Assembly (NCBI RefSeq): GCF_037126465.1
Contig: NC_088202.1
Coordinates: forward strand, 105,989,962-106,053,961
Length of the DNA stretch: 64,000 nt
Source of the DNA: Ornithodoros turicata
Lineage: Eukaryota > Arthropoda > Arachnida > Ixodida > Argasidae
Reading direction: 5' to 3'
The notes under the pieces were generated by a model. The model was not told where the DNA came from. It saw only the letters and a list, made by a program, of their open reading frames with translations, and searched no databases. Numbering within the stretch: the first letter of the stretch is position 1; every line of letters starts with the position of its first letter. Shown here piece after piece: positions 11,268 to 22,518 of the stretch. The translations under genes and the position numbers were made by a program.

Positions 11268-11612
11268 TATATACAGGGTGGTCCACCAGCCATCATAGAA
11301 ATTCATAGTAAAAAACGTCATCCCTGGAGTGACATGCGGTCAAGAGTTTTTTTTCTGCCAATAACTTTTGCCACATATTGGGAACATTTTTATTTCATTT
11401 CAATTGACGGAAAGTTAATTTCTTGAATTGAACTCCGAAATTTCCTAAGGCAACCTAACGTTTTCTTTGCGGAAATGGGTTCCACGTGGTCATTTTACTC
11501 AGTATAGCACATAATCCCACTCGTAATGAAATGGCAATTGCCGAAATAAATTCGCCGAAAATCCGTGGAAATGAGCCCTTGGTTCCGCCTGTTTTTTTGC
11601 GGCTCGTAGTCT
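11268..11612. other. stretch starting with a possible transposon end
   Basis: ATACAGGGTGGTCCACC at about 11275 has the form of a transposon terminus, but I found no partner end. Otherwise nothing is recognised. Confidence 0.3.
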
Positions 11613-12211
11613 GAGCGCAAAGCTGCGAAGAAAGGAAGTTATATTGACAGGCCACACGGGGGGGGGAAAAGGGTTACAAGCCGTCGTGTGACCTCATTTT
11701 TGGTAAGATAGCTCTGATTCCCGCACTCACGGCTAGGGTTGCCACCTTTCGTAGTGAAAAATACCGGCTGAGGGAGAGGAGGTGCAATAAAGGGAAAGGG
11801 GAAATGTTCGCGGGAAAGGCAAAGTAAGTGAGGGGTGAAGAGTATACAGAGAGAGAGAGAGAGAGAGAAAGAACGTACGTACTGGCTCAAGACAACAATG
11901 ATAATGATAATGAATAACTAAGAAAACGACTGGTGACTACGGAGTTGGGTCTGTGTTCCCGATTTATTCAAGCTGTAGTCGAATGTTGAAAGGAAAACCC
12001 CGTAAAAGCCCCTATGAATGGTGTTGAGCCACAAATGCCGGCAAAAGGCTGCCGGTATCACCTTCCTACCGGCAACCGGCAGAGCGAGCAAATAACCGGC
12101 CTGGTGGCAACCCTACTCACGGCGCGTGTTTGTACCGTGGGTAAGGCTTGTAACCCTTTTCCCCTCGTGTGGCCTGTCAATATAACCTCCTTTCTTCGCA
12201 GCTTTGCGCTC
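11613..12211. mobile_element. inverted-repeat element with about 70-bp arms
   Basis: The left arm 11613-11682 and right arm 12145-12211 are reverse complements with a few differences; for example GAGCGCAAAGCTGCGAAG pairs with CTTCGCAGCTTTGCGCTC. A G-run is longer in the left arm. The loop carries a complete MITE (11734-12115) with its own target-site duplication, so that MITE inserted into this element later. Confidence 0.7.
11734..12115. mobile_element. hAT-type MITE with exact 8-bp TSD
   Basis: The ends are TAGGGTTGCCACC and its exact reverse complement GGTGGCAACCCTA. CTCACGGC occurs immediately on both sides (11726-11733 and 12116-12123). Eight-base duplications are typical of hAT transposition. 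There is no transposase frame. A (GA)n run lies near 11850 and CCGGCA-rich words near the right end. Confidence 0.85.
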
Positions 12212-13257
12212 AAACTGCGATCGTGCGTGCGTGTGCGTGCGTGCGCGTGTGTGTGTGTGTGTTTAGACTGTCGTAAAGCCTGTGTATCATTCGGGGAGAG
12301 GTCCTTTGCGGAGGTTACAGGCATTGTTATCATCGTGAATATGTCATAAATCTAAAAATGGTGAAATACTTCAACCTGTGTTGCATCCTCGGCCCTTGGG
12401 ACACCGCGGCCCACACCAGGGGTGCCTTACGTCATGTAGTTGGTTTTTTTTAGGCGACTGGTCTAAAGGACTCATTGTGACCCCGACAGCGCCCTCGGAC
12501 ATTCACACCATCACGATCACGATCGCCATCAACACTCCGATCATCAACGTCATCACTCATATTAGACACCCTATAGGTATGGGGTAGCGTTCCACTAGAT
12601 TGGAAAACCTGCCAACTTCATCGTCAAAATATAATTGTTGTTGTTGGCCACGTATTGAATGAACCATATTTTGCCTGAAGTTTATGTTTTCTTAGGCAAA
12701 AGTGTCTCGGGGTTTTCTTCGTTCATATTTTCATTTTCGAGGTTGAATATTTTGAGCAATTTTCCAATGGCGAGGGAAAACTCGGAAAGAAACTGCTTTA
12801 CCCAATTTTGCCGTTTCCCTTTTCTTTCTCTTTTTTCTGTGCCATTGAGCATTGCTGCCATTGTGCTATTGCTTATTGAGCTCATTGCTGTGCCACATTT
12901 TTTAGTTATACCTACGGTTCCATCGCACACATTTTATACAACGAACTGGTTTTTGTCACCCTGCACCTGAATCTGAACCGAACCTGTACATCTGAATCCC
13001 AATCTGAACCGAACCGATAAAACTTTCGGTTCGACACTCTCGCGTTTAGTAGCACGAACCACCAGAGGCTGGTGGGGATGATGACACAATGCCAAACATA
13101 ATGAATCAACCAGTGACAAATGATTACGAAATCATCAAAGTAGCTCGTGGGCATGATGTAACACTTCCATGGGTCACCGCTACGGTCCACTGTTTTCTAC
13201 TGACATCCTTAAGTCTCGGGGGTGAAATATATCCTGAACCGTTCGTTACATTCTCGC
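12212..13257. other. unassigned stretch
   Basis: A GTGCGTGTGTGTG-rich run follows the inverted repeat at about 12225-12262. Tandem CTGAACCGAACC words at 12970-13015 may be decayed transposon-end sequence. No gene is recognised. Confidence 0.35.
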
Positions 13258-13265
13258 CCAGTAAC

Positions 13266-14114
13266 CAGGGAAGGGTATCGGTAATGGTAACGGAAACAGA
13301 AACGGTATATTACCGAAATTGGAGATGGTAGCCATAACGAAACGGAAACTCATAAAACTGTCCTCCATTACCACAAACAGAAACGGGAACGAAAACTATC
13401 GTGCGGTATTGAATTCGGGTAACGGCTATTACTGTTGTGCGATGACATTTCAGTGACTTTTCATTTTATTTTTGTATTTTGATGACTCCATTCCCTGTAA
13501 TACTTTAAATACTACACTACACGACAGCATGGAAACAAAGCCCAATATTGGATATCGAGGGTGCATCACCCGCTTTCGTGACATTACCTACTTACATGAC
13601 ATCAAGACATGAGACTTACACACCATAGACTCGACGTACTCTGCATCACCATAGCACAGGGATGACAGCATATGATTTCTTATTTTTATTTTTTACTTCC
13701 TTCATTTTACCGTGGCTTTGGCAGTATTTTTACTACTGAAAGCGTCCGCCCATGAATGCGACATAGCATGAAAGTTACGCCCATCTTGGGTTGATGGACT
13801 CAGAATGACTGAAGACAGAAGACTGACTGAAGACATGTTCCTACACTTCTTTATAAATCTTGCAAGATGTGCGCATTTCAACGACGGAAAATTACTTGAG
13901 TAGTGTGTACGCGTGTCATCGAAGCAACACTTCGGCAAAACAGGGTGCTGACAGAACCAGACTGGCTGTCCTCCCGCCAGCTCTGTAACAGTCGTTCCAT
14001 TACCGGAAACAGTAACAGAAACGTAACGGAAACAAAATTAAAAGCTGGTATCAGAAACGGATAACGTAAACTAAAATATAGCAGTAACGAAAATACGTCC
14101 GTTATCCTTCCCTG
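13266..14114. mobile_element. 849-bp hAT-like element with exact 8-bp TSD
   Basis: CCAGTAAC flanks both ends (13258-13265 and 14115-14122). The left end CAGGGAAGGGTATCGGTAA pairs with the right end CGTTATCCTTCCCTG. Inside each end are many GTAACGGAAAC-type words in near-palindromic arrangement. I recognise no transposase motif, so it is probably non-autonomous. Confidence 0.85.
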
Positions 14115-14122
14115 CCAGTAAC

Positions 14123-16994
14123 ATCGGCGCAAGCCCTTGTGAGTTTCGACTGGGCTATTTTGACTAAAGGCGGAAGGCTCGATAAGAAAGTCTCCGTGCC
14201 GGTAAACTGCCAACGTGTCGGTAGCCCCTCCTTATTTAGGCGAAAATAATCCTATCGATGCAGACCCCTTTACGCTGGATTTGCCGGAACATCAGCCTCG
14301 CAACGACAGAAAACGACCGCCAGTCATGAAAAAGAAAAAAAAAAGCGTACGAGACATCACTCGAATGGTGCAGTCGATCTCTTAATTCGAAAGGCTCGCT
14401 TCGTTCTCCGCTCCCAAAGGGATTAGCTTCACATATCCTGCGAAAGATTAATCACGCTTGTCTGATATGGGCGCCAGTTCGCCGAGCCGCTCTCGTGAAT
14501 AATGCGTAATGAAGATCCCGCTTCTAATACGGCCACTCTGTTGCCGCTAATAGCGTAATCTGCTGCTTCTTCTGGAAGGGGATTGGCTCCAACCTAGGGA
14601 GTATACGCGGAAACAAACGAAGAATACTTCTCGGTACCCTTTTCTGTTTCTTCAAAGTACTTAGTAGTAGTCTGTTTCTTCATGTTTAGTACTGCCGATA
14701 CGCGTGTGTGTTTGCGCACGATGCTTGTCGTTGGAATAGTAGAGTGCCATTGATGTGCAAAGCAGCAGAGCTTTGTTGAATAGTAGAACAGTTGCAACAA
14801 AGGCCACAGCTTCGTTTCGACAACAGCAGCCCAGTCAAGCCTACAGTAATGTGATACGTGCGTTATGAAAGCAAGGCGAAAACATATGCTAGAATGCCTC
14901 TTGGTCCCACTTCCCGAGCTTTGTTGCGCCGTGAAAGACCGCATTAATTAAGCTCATGTATAGGTGAGCGTGCGCACGAAAAGCGACATCAAAGCAAGTC
15001 ACAGTTTAGCGCATAGGGCGAAAGGTGCCCCCCTTCCTTCCAAACACTTTTTTTTTTCAGCAGTGTGTTCTATAACAAATAGCATACGCTCATGCGAGAA
15101 AACGACGAGCCCAGGTGACCTGCAACCGGCGCGAGAGGCCTTTCCTCTGCGCGCTATTCAACCGCCTTACATTCTTTCAAAGAGCGTGTACAGCGAACTT
15201 CCTCCCCTGCGAACCAGGGGAGGAAGAGGAGGGTACATCGTGACGTGAGCAATCCCCCTGGCCGTACTAATCATGTGACTGGTGACGTAAGACCGGCGCC
15301 GTGGAAGCGGGTATTCGTGGGTGACTTGAGAAGAAAGAAGGAAAGCAGAAATGCACAGGGTGCTGCCGACGTCACACGAAGTGGTAGGGCCCGTCCGTCC
15401 GAGGCTCCTTTCTCCAAATGTTTTGTCATTTGATTACGCAGCGACAGTACACCACACAGCGAAAATATTTTCCATGGTGGCTCCTCAGCGTGACGAATAC
15501 AAGAAGGTTTCGTGACACGTTAAGTTACCGTCTCGCCTTCTTTAATGCGAAGTTTGCCGTCGTGCTATAAGTCTTACTTCCTAGGAAGCATTACAGTCTT
15601 GAAAAAAAAAATGTCACGTCATGCTGCGACACGAATAGTACTGGCTACCTATGAAATAAAGTCACCTCTTGAGACCCTTGCAAGTTAGAACAGTATCCAA
15701 ACCGGCGCTTTCACAAATGCCGTATTTCTTCGGGCACAATGTACATGCACCGAATAAAGGAACATGCTCAAAGAAGTGGAAAACGATCGAGACGGGAAAT
15801 GCTGGGCAACGTAGTTATGTTGGACAAACAGCTTTTATTTCCATTGTGACGTGTCTTTTTTTCATAGCGTATCCTAGTATAAAGGAACCATAAAAAAGTA
15901 CACGAAAGAATAAATGGCTGACCTTTCTTATATCCCCGTGGTAGCAATTCGCGATATGATAAATGAGAACAATCCCCCGGTCAAAAGGAGGAGCGCTTGT
16001 ACCGATTTGTAGTGATTTTTGTGAAGACAAAATGTGATGATATCCACACTTTTGCTGCACCATTGAGCGGGGAAATAGACTTGTGACATATGACCCACGT
16101 TGTAGTGCAGGAAACTTCATTTCGCTCAGTCTATAGACGAGTCTGTAAAACGTTCAGATGTTAGTAGCTTAGATGACCAGCAATCTGTCGAGTCTCCTAA
16201 TCCTGAATGAATGATTACCGGCGCCCTCACGGATACATTTCGAACTACGAGGTCATTCTGTCGGCTCTTAGAAGACACCGTGGGCTCTTGGGCAAGGAAG
16301 GTTGAGCAACTGGAGGACGTTTCGTCGTCACCAAAGGACGGCTAGATTATGATGTTACCTCTATTATACTTATTAAATATAAATTGAAATATTAAAGCGG
16401 CCCAGCTGCGAAGGCGTTGATTGGTGAGACGTTGACTGATTAATTTACTCCAGCACGATTGATTTCCGAATATGCCATGCGTGCAAATGAGAATTGGAAA
16501 GACGGCCGATGGGTTCTAATCATTTGTAGCTCGAAGCACGGGTACGATGATCTCAAGTATACCAGCAGTTTTATCATTTTTCTGCATGATGCAATAAGAA
16601 AAGATATACCGCGGTGGGGGAAGACACTCTCTGCACGTGAGAGAGAAAAAAGTAGCCGAAGCTCTTCAGCTCTGTAACTCACGCACCAACATGGGGGAAC
16701 CTGGACACTTGTGCTCTTAAAACAGAAAAATAATTGGGCGCAGATTTACACGCAATGCCACTTCATCACATAACACACTCAAGCACCAGAGCCATTGCAC
16801 AGGATGATATCGTTATCACTTTTGATTTCGAAAAGTATACGGCGGCGTACGCCTCCTAGTCTTCAGGAAAGATATCATCCGGAATTAGGATTGGCTAGGA
16901 GTGGGTTGTGCGGTGAAGTTCGGTGCTGACATACCTCTCTGACTTTCAATCCGACAGAGCGTTCGACGTGTCCGACAGCGGGTGCATTAGGGTC
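14123..16994. other. unassigned 2.9-kb stretch
   Basis: Frames up to 116 codons (14594-14944, reverse) show no motif. GC content rises around 15090-15440. No repeat pair or transposon end was identified. Confidence 0.35.
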
Positions 16995-17672
16995 AAGAAA
17001 AAGTTTTGAACGAAGGCTCCCATAGGGCACTGTTCTATCGCTTACTATACACTATTCAGCCTAATCATGGCTGGAATTCACCGAAGCGTCGGCCCTACGC
17101 CCCTCACCTAACCCTCTACGAACCGGCCTCGGTGGCTCAGTCGGTAGCGTGTTCGCCTTCTGATCCCGAGATCGCGGGTTCGAACCCGGCCGAGGACGCC
17201 AGCAACTTGGTGGCAGGGTACAAGTTGCTTAGACACGCCGTCTTCCGCGAGGGACGTTAAATACGGGGTGCCGTGTGATGAGCTTTCATCGCACGTTAAA
17301 GAACCCTCAGGTGGGCAAAAAGCAATCCACAGACCGACCGCTGTGGCGTCGCTCATGATCTCAGTTGTCTCGCGACGTAAACACCCAATTATCAATAACC
17401 CTCTACGCTGACGACATCTGTCTCCCCATCGTGGGAGTGAGGAAAGGAGAAAATTCGTGACACAGATGAAATTGCCCTGATCGGTCTCAGTGCGGCCCTT
17501 CTCGTGAGGGCACGAAGCATCACCAGAAAAGTCACAATGCATGGTTTGCACTCCCCTAGGGAAGTATACGCGTGTAAAGATTCCCCTACTCTCAGCATCG
17601 ACAACGCTCCCACCCAAAGATGCACGACATGTAAATACCTTGGTGTCACCACTGATCGCGCATTACGCTAGT
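16995..17672 (+). pseudogene. I/R1-type LINE reverse transcriptase palm, split by a SINE
   Basis: The left part reads P-stop-GTVLS near 17028 (the PQG motif with Gln changed to a stop) and then LFSLIMAGI near 17048. The right part reads LYADDICL at 17401-17424, the catalytic Asp pair of the palm, and then SIDNAPTQRC and CKYLGVTTDRAL near 17600-17665, a typical thumb-side motif. The SINE at 17121-17395 sits directly before YADD. There are several frameshifts and stops. Nothing upstream of PQG is recognisable. Two LINE types abut here, because a different LINE starts near 17764. Confidence 0.75.
17121..17395 (+). mobile_element. full-length tRNA-headed SINE with 12-bp TSD
   Basis: TAACCCTCTACG lies on both sides (17109-17120 and 17396-17407). 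The tRNA-like head has an A-box-like TGGCTCAGTCGG and a consensus B-box GGTTCGAACCC, followed by an acceptor-like GGCCGAGGA. The tRNA-unrelated body ends CACCCAATTATCAA. It is the best preserved copy in the window and the reference for the copies at 10442, 10986 and 43891. A polymerase III transcript mobilised by a LINE is the expected mechanism. Confidence 0.9.
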
Positions 17673-17763
17673 CTAAGCAAGCGAACCAAACCATCTGCAG
17701 AGGAAAGAAGACGTTCATATTCAAACGTTTACATTCAAACTTAAGACAGCTCCCCCTCCCCCC

Positions 17764-20058
17764 CAATTTGGTTTCCAAAAGAATAAGTCTACAGAGACGG
17801 CTCTATTGAGACTTAAGGAAATTATAATACATGATTTCGAAGAACAGCGTCTAACGTCAGCGATCTTCGTAGATTATCGTAAGGCATTTGACTGCTTAAA
17901 CCATGAAATATAAACTAACAAATTAGAATAGTATGGATTTCGCTGAGCTGCTCTAGACCTAATGCGATCTTATTTATCATTCAGAGAGCAAGTTGTCGTT
18001 GTAGATATTGTTACATCTGATTTTGCCTGTGTCAAATCAGGTGTTGCCCAGGGCAGTATTTTAGGACTTTTACTTTTCAACTTGTACATAAATGACATCG
18101 TAAATATTTCTCCAATAGCTTCTAGCACAGTAAGATTAAACTTTATCATATATGCGGACGACACTACGATACTTTTATCTGGGCCATCAGTTATAGAACT
18201 TGAAAGACTAGCAAACGACACTTTAAAAAACTTAAAAATGTGGTCAGACTGTAACTGCTTAAGCATTAATATTAAGAAAACGAAAGCAATGTTGTTTCGT
18301 CCTAGAAATAAGTTATTAACTTTAATATGACTTTATTATAAGTTTTTTAAAGTTATAACTTCATTATGACGGCCAGGAACTTGAGGCCGTATCTTCTTTT
18401 AGGCCATTGGGCGTCATATTTTCGGAATATTTAACATGGAATTTGCACTGCAGTTTTATTGCCAAAAAGTTAGCAATGATGACTGGAATGTTATGTAGAC
18501 ATCGTTATCTACAGCCAGAAAATGTAAAGTTGCAAATATATAATTCACTGTTTGTTTCTAGATATAGTTATTGTTTTATGGTGTGGGGTACTACTACTGC
18601 AGAAACATAACTGTACTATCTGTCCTGCAAAGAAGAGCCTTGAAAATTATTGCTGGCTCGCGTTCTCTTATGCATTCCAGAGACCTTTTTAAGTGTTATA
18701 ACATTGTACCAATTTCATAGTTTTTTAATTATAAATTGACATTAACGCATTCTCTAATTGTTCGTAAGAATCGTGCCGAATTCTCGGTTTTGTGTAACCT
18801 TCGGAAACGATCCTGTTCCTATAAACTTAGAGCTGTGCAATTTGATGTATATGTAGAACTAACTACAAGAAACAGTCACTGCAGTACATGTCGGCGTCTT
18901 TGTTTAATCAGTTTATAGGTGCGTCAGTAGACCCTTCCTTGTTTTCTAAACGGGAATTGTGCTATTTCTTTATATCCAGGGATTAAGTGAATTTCTATTG
19001 TTTATGTGCTTCTTCTGTATAATTTATCTGTAACAGAGTTCGAGGTAACTCGTTACAAGTAACTCGTTACTGTAACTAAGTTCCTTTTTTTGGTAACTTG
19101 TAACTTAACTCGATACTTTTGCGCCGTGGTAACTTTCAGAGGAACTCGTTCCTTTTTCAGGTAACTTTGCCAAAGTAACTTAAGTCAAGTTCCAAGTTAC
19201 TTTTAACTCGCTTTTCACTCACATCCACATATTTTCTTGCTCTCTCTCCGGTTCCTCCATGGCATTTTTTAACATAAAACGTGATATTCAATAAATGACA
19301 GTATTTTATTCAGGAAGTAAGAACCGCTGCCATTGAAATGAAGCTGAATCATTGTTCGCCCACAGGAAGTAAAGATGCAAAGCGTTCGAATAGACCTCTA
19401 CCAGAGAAACGTCATCATGACATTGGTAGGCAGACTGAAACCGAAACAAATCGGAGGGAGAGGGCTGGGTTCCACGAACAGGCATTTGGTCGCTGCCTCG
19501 CATTGAAAGAAAAGTAGGACCGAGGGTCGCGTCCCTTTAAGGGACCATATCGTAATCCCCTAAAGAGCGTGGCTTTGGGGCGCGACCTTATTCACCTCTA
19601 GCTTCGAGCGTAGTTCAATTCTACCACATTTTGGCGCTGTCGAACACTATGACGTCATTTGTTTACAAACAGGGAGAGGTCTATTGTTGGACATAAAGGA
19701 AAACGATCTAAGCGTGTTGCATTCCTCCGCAGGCAACTCAAGGTCTAACTCAACTGCTCACGCGCGCTACACCTGCGTAATGCTATTTTGTATCCGAAGT
19801 AACTTGGAAATAATTCGTTCTTTTTTTAAAGTAACTCAGTAACTGCGAGTTACATTTCAGGCTGAAGAACTTCGTTATTAACTTAGTTACATTTTCCACA
19901 CGGTAACTTAACTTGTAACGAGTTCTTTTTGACGGGTAACTTCTCAATCTATGATCTGTAATACTGCTGTACGACGTATTCTTGGGAGCAGAGTCTTCGT
20001 CAAGTCTTCTGGCTTTTTACTCTCTCATCCGAAAGGAAAATAAAATTGAAATTGAAGA
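17764..20058 (+). mobile_element. CR1/L2-like LINE, 5'-truncated, interrupted by hAT
   Basis: The reverse transcriptase starts at 17764 with QFGFQKNKSTETALLRL and FVDYRKAFDCLNH (first catalytic Asp), followed by stops. The frame 17962-18330 carries SYLSFREQ, GVAQGSILG and IYADDTT. The frame 18407-18610 gives the LGVIF..YLTWNLH and YNSLFVSRYSYC..VWG thumb and post-RT blocks. The 3' UTR continues to a (AAATTG)-like tail near 20058, after removal of the 920-bp hAT insertion at 19034-19953. Stops at several points make it a pseudogene. The STETALL and KAFD pattern favours the CR1/L2 group over RNase H LINEs. Confidence 0.8.
19034..19953. mobile_element. 920-bp hAT-like element with exact 8-bp TSD
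   Basis: ATCTGTAA flanks both ends (19026-19033 and 19954-19961). The termini CAGAGTTCGAGGTAACT and, reversed, CATAGATTGAGAAGTTAC are similar. Both ends are crowded with GTAAC/GTTAC words, including AACTCGTTAC and its complements. It lies in the 3' UTR of a CR1/L2-like LINE. A second inverted pair, AATAGACCTCT (near 19388) and AGAGGTCTATT (near 19675), may be a nested MITE. No transposase is recognised. Confidence 0.85.
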
Positions 20059-20060
20059 CG

Positions 20061-20450
20061 CTTAATTTGCTCCGTAGAATCAGTGGAAAATCATAGGACA
20101 GCTATGCACGATCGCTGCTCACCCTGCACAGAGCCAACGCCACCTAGATACAGAAGGTCTGCTTATTGCCTCCTCTCCCTCCTTCGCTACGTGGACATAT
20201 AAAGTCAGAATTCGTCAGCTACTGCTGCGGTTCCCCGTTCTGCGAATTCAAGAACTCGCAAATGATTGCGCCTAACTTAAACCTGCAGACTTAAATCTGT
20301 AGACAAATGTGCAACACGCTTTTGAGAAAGATATGGGACCGTTTTGCACTTTATTTCAAAGTCTCTCCCCTTTAGTACGCCGGGACGTTCAATCATTACT
20401 CGCAGGCGATGGCGGTTCGTCTCCAAAGCTACGACTTCTGAAAGCACGTT
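20061..20450 (+). pseudogene. possible RNase H-type LINE fragment
   Basis: The frame starting at 20061 reads LNLLRRISGKS, a stop, then DSYARSLLTLHRA. This resembles the post-RT block LNLLRRIAG.S...R..LL.LHRAL of I/R1 LINEs. The following sequence is compatible with the same region but too decayed to align by eye. It starts directly after the tail of the CR1/L2-like LINE. Confidence 0.45.
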
Positions 20451-21028
20451 TGTGATTGGCTATGAAAACACGTTCCTGATTGGCTGACCCTTAGTTGTTC
20501 CGTCACGTCGGCGAGTGAGCAGGCTTTCTATGTCTAGGTGGTGTTGACAGATCTCTATTTTATCACGTATTCTATATGCGTGGCGTCAAACGTGTGCCTC
20601 GCACCAACATTTCACAATGACAGGCCCTTCTTCACCGCTCTTTGTGTACCTACTTTCTGTAGTGTCACCCAAACTTTCCAGGAATCAAAGGAAAAGCCCG
20701 TCAGCATCCACTCGGAGCTCAGAGGGCTCCGGTTCTTGGATAACATGACAACGTCTGGGAGCAAGGGGTCCCTCTTCACCGGCCTTGAACAATATCGCAC
20801 ATATCCCTAGACCCCTGGCTAGTCTCTACGCCACCAGCTCCCTAGCCTACAGTGAGGGCACGCCTCGACACCCCGCTAGTCTGCACACGCCGCCATGGCG
20901 TGAGTGTGAGTGTGGCCCGTTACAACGCTTCACATCCCACGCTTGCGGAAAAAGAGAGAGTTCATCACCCTGTAGCCAGAATGGCGATAGGAAACCTCAT
21001 ATGTGACATCTACCACTCGCATGCTTTA
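20451..21028. other. unassigned stretch
   Basis: Opposing frames at 20538-20810 are mutual shadows. Nothing is recognised. Confidence 0.35.
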
Positions 21029-21036
21029 GTATTTAC

Positions 21037-21887
21037 CAGTCTTGTACCCGTTACCGAAATATGGTAGCGCGATACCGATACTCGTTACTTGAGTAAAAAG
21101 TATCGAAATACAGAAATCGATACTTCTTTTTTAAAGTAACGGAGTACCGCTACCGTTACTAAAAAAGTAACGCGATACTTTGCGCGATGCTTTTGTTAGA
21201 AATACGAAGATGATGCACATAGAAATATCCCTTACGTGAACAGTTTTGCAGTAAAAAGACAGCATATTTCATACGTCCACAGGTTATGCTGGACTTTTAT
21301 CAATAGCTGATTCTCAAAGTCGTATTCTTCCATCCTTGCAGGCCGTGGTCTCTCCGGCAGCTGACAGAGGCCAGTGTGACAATTTCGTTAGTGTCAGGCC
21401 CACACATACTGTGGAGTCAATGACCAAGGAACCCTATCCGAAGTTAACAATGCCACAGCATATACTCAGTGCGACACGGCAGCTTAGCAGTGGAATCCAG
21501 AGCGCACTGTCAAAGACTTGACCTCTGTTCGTTGACCTCAACTCTTTTGATGAACACAGCATGGTTATTTCCGCCAGTTTCAAAGAAAAACAGTGGACAT
21601 GTGTTTGGTATAATTCCATAATTCCGGTTACGGAGCACGTAGGCGTGTCCACAGTCTTCTTGTCGAGGGCTAGGCGGACCATTGACAGTGAATAAGAGTG
21701 AGAAATATGGTGGGTGAAGAAAGGGTGGGGCAGTAAAATGTATCGGTATCGGTAACGATACAGAGATCGCGTTACCATTAATTTGTAACGGAAATACTTT
21801 TCCGATACCGATTTAAAAAAGTATCGCGATACGCACTTCGATACCGAAAAAGTATCGATTACTGTAACGGCGAAACGTACAACACGG
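21037..21887. mobile_element. 851-bp hAT-like element with exact 8-bp TSD
   Basis: GTATTTAC flanks both ends (21029-21036 and 21888-21895). The termini CAGTCTTGTACCCGTTACC and, reversed, CCGTGTTGTACGTTTCGCC share a TTGTAC core. The ends are filled with GTATCG/CGATAC and GTAACG words on both strands. The 170-codon reverse frame running through it has no transposase motif and is probably chance. Confidence 0.8.
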
Positions 21888-21895
21888 GTATTTAC

Positions 21896-22349
21896 AGATG
21901 GCTCCACTGACGACCGTGACAGAAGCGCTGCTAGTGCGTTCAACATCCTATCAATAAACGTGGCTTGGCAAGGGAAATCAGCACGTTACCTGATATTCTC
22001 TACGACTGCCGAATACTCGTGGCTCTTTCACACGGAGCTGCTGCTTCCAAGTGCGAGGAATAGTTAAGGCAGTTTTATTAACGGACTCAAGAAGTGCCCT
22101 GTATGTAGCGTAATGAACCCATTGTATACGATAGCACCTTTGTCCGTTGTATCACACCGTTCTTGTAAACTCTTCTGGCTTTCGTGCAAGCCACTGGCAT
22201 ATCCGAAGAGCTCTAAACAGAACTCCGATCTGTTTTCGCGTCGCGCTTATCATTAATCCATCCTCATATTAACCGCTGTGAAGTTGGGTAGGGTCCTACA
22301 ATGGGGAAACATCCCATGTCATCATCACTTCTCCATCATGTATTGCTGC
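21896..22349. other. unassigned stretch
   Basis: The words TGGGTAGGGTCCTACAATGGGGAAACATCC near 22285-22315 resemble the stretch near 60860-60898, which precedes a LINE fragment. This may be LINE UTR sequence. Nothing else is recognised. Confidence 0.4.
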
Positions 22350-22490
22350 TGTCTCTCTCTCTCTCTCTCTTTCACACACACATCCCTATCACACCCTATA
22401 TACACCCATCACACTGGGTACACATACACACATATCCCTATCACACTGGTACACCCTACCACACTGGACACACACACACACACACACTGA
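22350..22490. repeat. (CT)n followed by a CACACTGG-type minisatellite
   Basis: A (CT)n tract at about 22350-22370 is followed by imperfect units of the form CACACTGGTACAC with CCCTATCACAC, and it ends in (CA)n. The frames in it are low-complexity artefacts. Confidence 0.8.
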
Positions 22491-22518
22491 ATGATGATGA
22501 GGTGGGTGTATCAGGAGA

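Noticed and set aside
11275..11300. Transposon end ATACAGGGTGGTCCACC
   Set aside because: No partner end or duplication was found in the window.
17121..17195. tRNA gene
   Set aside because: A- and B-box-like blocks are present, but they are the head of a SINE with a 200-base body and a target-site duplication; the same head recurs at 10986.
21434..21946. 170-codon reverse frame as a gene
   Set aside because: It overlaps a hAT-like element with word-rich ends, has no motif, and reads through the terminus.
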